Positions 56,283-58,475 of a DNA stretch of 58,475 nucleotides are shown in pieces. Location: contig CAIMRY010000011.1 of NCBI GenBank assembly GCA_903843965.1, forward strand, positions 1-58,475. The letters run 5' to 3'. The notes under the pieces are model-generated. The model was given only the letters and a program-made list of their open reading frames with translations. It did no database searches and was not told the DNA's origin. Each line of letters starts with the position of its first letter. Position 1 is the first letter of the stretch. The position numbers and the translations under genes are program-made. The stretch is from an uncultured delta proteobacterium. GTDB lineage: Bacteria; Desulfobacterota; Desulfovibrionia; Desulfovibrionales; Desulfovibrionaceae.

Positions 56283-56627
56283 ATGACACGCCGCACCATA
56301 GCCCTCGCCCTGTCCGCAGTCCTGCTCTCCTCCTCCGCCGCCCTGGCCAGATCGGTGGGGGGGCCGGACCAGCCAGCCCAGCCCGCGCAGCAGGACCAGC
56401 CAGCCGCGAGCACAGCCCAGGCCAAGCCCGCCGCCAGCGCGGTCCAGGTCCTCAAGAACCCCGTGGCCGCAGTGGAGGCAATAAACCAGTCCATGCGCGC
56501 CAGCGAGCAGCGGAACCAGGAGGCCGTGGCGGCCATGAACCAGGCCCAGGGGGAAGCCAAGCCCGCCCCGGCGTCCAAACCCGGCGGCGGCAAGGTCATC
56601 TACGGCGACATCATCATCTACAAGTAG
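56283..56627 (+). CDS. Small secreted Ala/Gln-rich protein
   Basis: 114 aa with a signal peptide (TIALALSAVLLSSSAALA). The mature part is Ala/Gln/Pro-rich, with a helix (NPVAAVEAINQSMRASEQRN) and a short hydrophobic C-terminus (KVIYGDIIIYK). It lies 15 bp after the lectin-pilin gene and 5 bp before cheD, so it belongs to the same operon. Function unknown. Confidence 0.65.
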   Translation: MTRRTIALALSAVLLSSSAALARSVGGPDQPAQPAQQDQPAASTAQAKPAASAVQVLKNPVAAVEAINQSMRASEQRNQEAVAAMNQAQGEAKPAPASKPGGGKVIYGDIIIYK

Positions 56628-56632
56628 CCCCC

Positions 56633-57175
56633 ATGCCCTCCAGCGCGTCCTTCGCGTCCCTGGGCCTGACCGTGGCCCATGTGAACATCGGCGACTGCGT
56701 CTTCGCCACCCGGCCCATGCTGCTGACAACGGTGCTCGGGTCCTGCGTCTGCGCCACCTTCCACCACGCACAGCTCCAGGCCGGGGGCATGTTCCACGCC
56801 ATGCTGCCGGATGTGAGCATGGCCCGGCCCGACTCGCGGCCCTGCATCTTCGCCGACCAGGCCGTGGCCTCCATGGTGGCGCGCTTCCGCGCCCAGGGCA
56901 TGGACCTGGCGGAGCTTGAGGTGAAGCTCTTCGGCGGGGCCAACACCATGATCTCCAGGCAGCCCCAGCCCCTGCGCGATGTCCTCGACGTGGGCCGCAA
57001 GAACGTGGCCAGCGCCCTGGCCGCCCTGGCCTCCTTCGGCCTGCGGCCCGTGGCCGAGGACACCCTGGGTGCGCGCGGACGCAAGCTCTTCTTCGCCACG
57101 GGCACGGGCCAGGTCTGGCTGACGCGCCTGACCCCGAGCGAACTGCGCACCCTGCCGCCGGAGGAGCTGCGATGA
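56633..57175 (+). CDS. cheD: CheD chemoreceptor glutamine deamidase
   Basis: 180 aa. The catalytic Cys-His-Thr triad region is present: LLTTVLGSCVCATFHH, GGMFHAMLPD and KLFGGANTM. CheD deamidates Gln residues of methyl-accepting chemotaxis proteins. No other che gene is near; instead it follows the pilin operon and overlaps the next gene (ATGA). Its base use matches the neighbours. Confidence 0.92.
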   Translation: MPSSASFASLGLTVAHVNIGDCVFATRPMLLTTVLGSCVCATFHHAQLQAGGMFHAMLPDVSMARPDSRPCIFADQAVASMVARFRAQGMDLAELEVKLFGGANTMISRQPQPLRDVLDVGRKNVASALAALASFGLRPVAEDTLGARGRKLFFATGTGQVWLTRLTPSELRTLPPEELR

Positions 57176-58125
57176 ACCTGCGGCGCGCGGCCCCAAAGCC
57201 CCTGGCGATCCTCCTGGGGGTTCTCCTGTCGGCCCTGGCGTCGGCGCTTGTGCTTGCGCCCCACATCGAGGACATCGCGCAGGCCGAGCCCGGCCCGTTC
57301 AGCACAACGCCCCAAACATCGACCCAAGCATCGACCCAAGCATCGACCCAAGCAACGTCCCAAGCAACGTCCCACCCCACGGCCCAGGCCCCCAGCCTGC
57401 CCGTGCGCGTGCTCAAGCGCCTGCCCCACGACCCGGCCGCCTTCACCCAGGGTCTCATCTTCCACCACGGCGAACTGGTGGAGAGCACCGGGCTGTACGG
57501 CCAGTCCAGTCTGCGCCGCACGAACCCGGAAACCGGGCAGGTGCTGGTCCTGGCGCGGCTGCCGGGCGCGCTCTTCGGCGAGGGCCTGGCGCTCTGCCCG
57601 CCGCACCCCGGCAAGCCCGCCCGGCTGGTGCAGCTGACCTGGCGCGAGGGCCGGATCTTGACCTATGACCCGCTGAGCCTGCGGCAACTGGGCAGCCACA
57701 GCATGCAGGGCGAGGGCTGGGGCCTGGCCTGGGACGGGACCCGGCTGATCCTAAGCGACGGCACGGACACCCTGCGCCTGCTCGCGCCGGACTCCTTCGC
57801 CCAGATCGGACGCCTGAAGGTGCGCGACGCAGACGCTCCGGTGCGCGAGCTGAACGAGCTGGAATGGGTGCAGGGCTGGCTGCTGGCCAATGTCTGGGAG
57901 CAGGACCGCATCGCGGTGATCCGGCCGCCGGGCGCGCCCGGCCAGGGCCAGGTGGCGGCCTGGCTGGACCTTTCCGCGTTGCGCCGGGAGCTTGGTCCCG
58001 GAGCCGAGGTCGCCAACGGCGTGGCCTTTGACCCGCAGACGCGCGCGCTCTATGTCACGGGCAAGCGCTGGAACACGGTCTTTGTGCTGGCCCTGCCGCC
58101 GCTTCTGGAGCAGCCGCCGCGCTGA
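57172..58125 (+). CDS. Glutaminyl-peptide cyclotransferase-like protein (plant/bacterial type)
   Basis: 317 aa with a signal-anchor (AILLGVLLSALASALVLAPH), a linker with TSTQASTQASTQATSQATS from a 12-bp repeat, and a beta-propeller with the family signature (PHDPAAFTQGLIFHHGELVE, STGLYGQSSLRR, GEGWGLAWDGTRLILSDGTD, NELEWVQGWLLANVW, DRIAVI). The family converts N-terminal Gln of exported proteins to pyroglutamate. The start overlaps cheD. It is secreted, so its targets are envelope proteins, possibly the pilins. Confidence 0.85.
   Translation: MNLRRAAPKPLAILLGVLLSALASALVLAPHIEDIAQAEPGPFSTTPQTSTQASTQASTQATSQATSHPTAQAPSLPVRVLKRLPHDPAAFTQGLIFHHGELVESTGLYGQSSLRRTNPETGQVLVLARLPGALFGEGLALCPPHPGKPARLVQLTWREGRILTYDPLSLRQLGSHSMQGEGWGLAWDGTRLILSDGTDTLRLLAPDSFAQIGRLKVRDADAPVRELNELEWVQGWLLANVWEQDRIAVIRPPGAPGQGQVAAWLDLSALRRELGPGAEVANGVAFDPQTRALYVTGKRWNTVFVLALPPLLEQPPR
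57316..57375. repeat. 12-bp tandem repeat in the QC-like gene
   Basis: Five units of 12 bp (ACATCGACCCAA, GCATCGACCCAA twice, GCAACGTCCCAA, GCAACGTCCCAC) encode the Thr/Ser/Gln/Ala linker after the membrane anchor. Confidence 0.9.
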
Positions 58126-58155
58126 GACCCGGCAGCTCCGCCTGCCTCACCCGAT

Positions 58156-58198
58156 CCTTGCACGCTCAAGCGCTACGCCTCCTCCGTAGGGTGCAAGG
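58156..58198. other. Inverted repeat after the QC-like gene
   Basis: CCTTGCAC (58156-58163) and GTGCAAGG (58191-58198) flank inner TACG/CGTA. There is no T-run, so it is not a standard terminator. It may stem from insertion-element ends. Confidence 0.35.
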
Positions 58199-58348
58199 TG
58201 CGCCTAGAGCTTGTGTCTCGCTAAAACCTCAAAGCCCTTTTCCCGCCGCCACGCTTTCAAAAGGCAGGGGCTGTCTCAATACGTACCTGCGGAGCTCGGC
58301 AGGTCCTGCGCAGAGGCTGGCGAGGCCCAAGAAATTATCCGTAATTAA

Positions 58349-58377
58349 TTGACACTTCCCTTGATTTTCCTTATGGT
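58349..58377 (+). promoter_or_regulatory. Promoter of the IS transposase
   Basis: TTGACA (58349-58354) and TATGGT (58372-58377) are 17 bp apart and lie 18 bp before the transposase ATG. Confidence 0.5.
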
Positions 58378-58395
58378 TCTGCCCAGAGGTACGCC

Positions 58396-58475
58396 ATGGG
58401 GAAGGTACATTCCTGGGAGGTTTCTGATGAGTTTTGGAGCCGAGTTGAGCCACTAGTACCATCGCGAAAGCGCCC
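58396..58475 (+). mobile_element. Start of an IS5-type transposase gene, cut by the window end
   Basis: The ATG at 58396 opens MGKVHSWEVSDEFWSRVEPL and continues VPSRKR to the window edge. This is the typical beginning of IS5-family transposases. The left terminal repeat is probably near 58267 (GGGGCTGTCTC), but the right end is outside, so the element cannot be delimited. Confidence 0.7.

Noticed and set aside
58156-58198. Terminator after the QC-like gene
   Set aside because: The stem is good but there is no T-run; reported only as an inverted repeat.

Overview
The window is a GC-rich bacterial chromosome segment. I infer a sulfate-reducing member of the Desulfovibrionaceae (Desulfovibrio-like). 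The grounds are a 7Fe ferredoxin whose first cluster motif carries Asp in place of a Cys, as in D. africanus ferredoxin III, the thrS-infC-rpmI-rplT-pheS-pheT order, and general codon and GC character. The assignment comes from reading alone, with no database search.

Layout. 1-1265: edge of a minus-strand gene, an AT-richer c-type cytochrome, and a RelE/HigB-like toxin with a HigA-like antitoxin. 1431-9470: an MscS channel on the plus strand, facing the minus-strand translation operon thrS-infC-rpmI-rplT-pheS-pheT, preceded by tRNA-Val(GAC). 9538-12758: a four-gene minus-strand operon (YkgJ-like Cys-cluster protein, 117-aa protein, TPR protein, HEAT-like protein) and a ferredoxin gene. 13105-16200: M29 aminopeptidase, a small Zn-ribbon-like protein, tRNA-Arg(ACG) and an APS/PAPS-reductase-like protein. 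16366-22145: minus-strand cluster dxs-ispA-xseB-M23 peptidase-xseA, tightly coupled. 22344-29302: LOG protein, M48 lipoprotein protease, proS, ispG, a small membrane protein and an MFS exporter. 29775-41616: an efflux island, mdtA-mdtB-mdtC-like RND genes on the minus strand, divergent from a MarR regulator and emrA-emrB-like genes on the plus strand. 42121-46748: an EF-hand protein, a SpoU methyltransferase with a very long basic N-terminal tail, and a LysM lytic transglycosylase (MltD-like). 46841-51458: a small orphan gene, a SBP-PAS-GGDEF-EAL sensor and a lipoprotein. 51683-58125: small secreted proteins, three class III prepilin-like proteins, a large PilX/GspK-like protein carrying two concanavalin-like lectin domains, a small secreted protein, CheD and a glutaminyl cyclase-like protein. 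The window ends in the start of an IS5-type transposase.

Two themes stand out. First, the window is full of short tandem repeats. Those inside coding sequences have periods of 9, 12, 15 or 24 bp, so they keep the frame and lengthen low-complexity tails or loops (XseA, M23 peptidase, MdtB, MarR, RlmB, QC). Most of those between genes have periods of 8, 11, 16, 17 or 19 bp. Second, the minor-pseudopilin operon ending in a pilin-lectin fusion looks like a surface fibre with a carbohydrate-binding tip and is the best candidate for an undescribed system. Smaller points of note are a probable AUA start codon in infC, C33 in tRNA-Val, a promoter that would make the toxin mRNA nearly leaderless, and a 30-codon micro-ORF bridging ispA and dxs.
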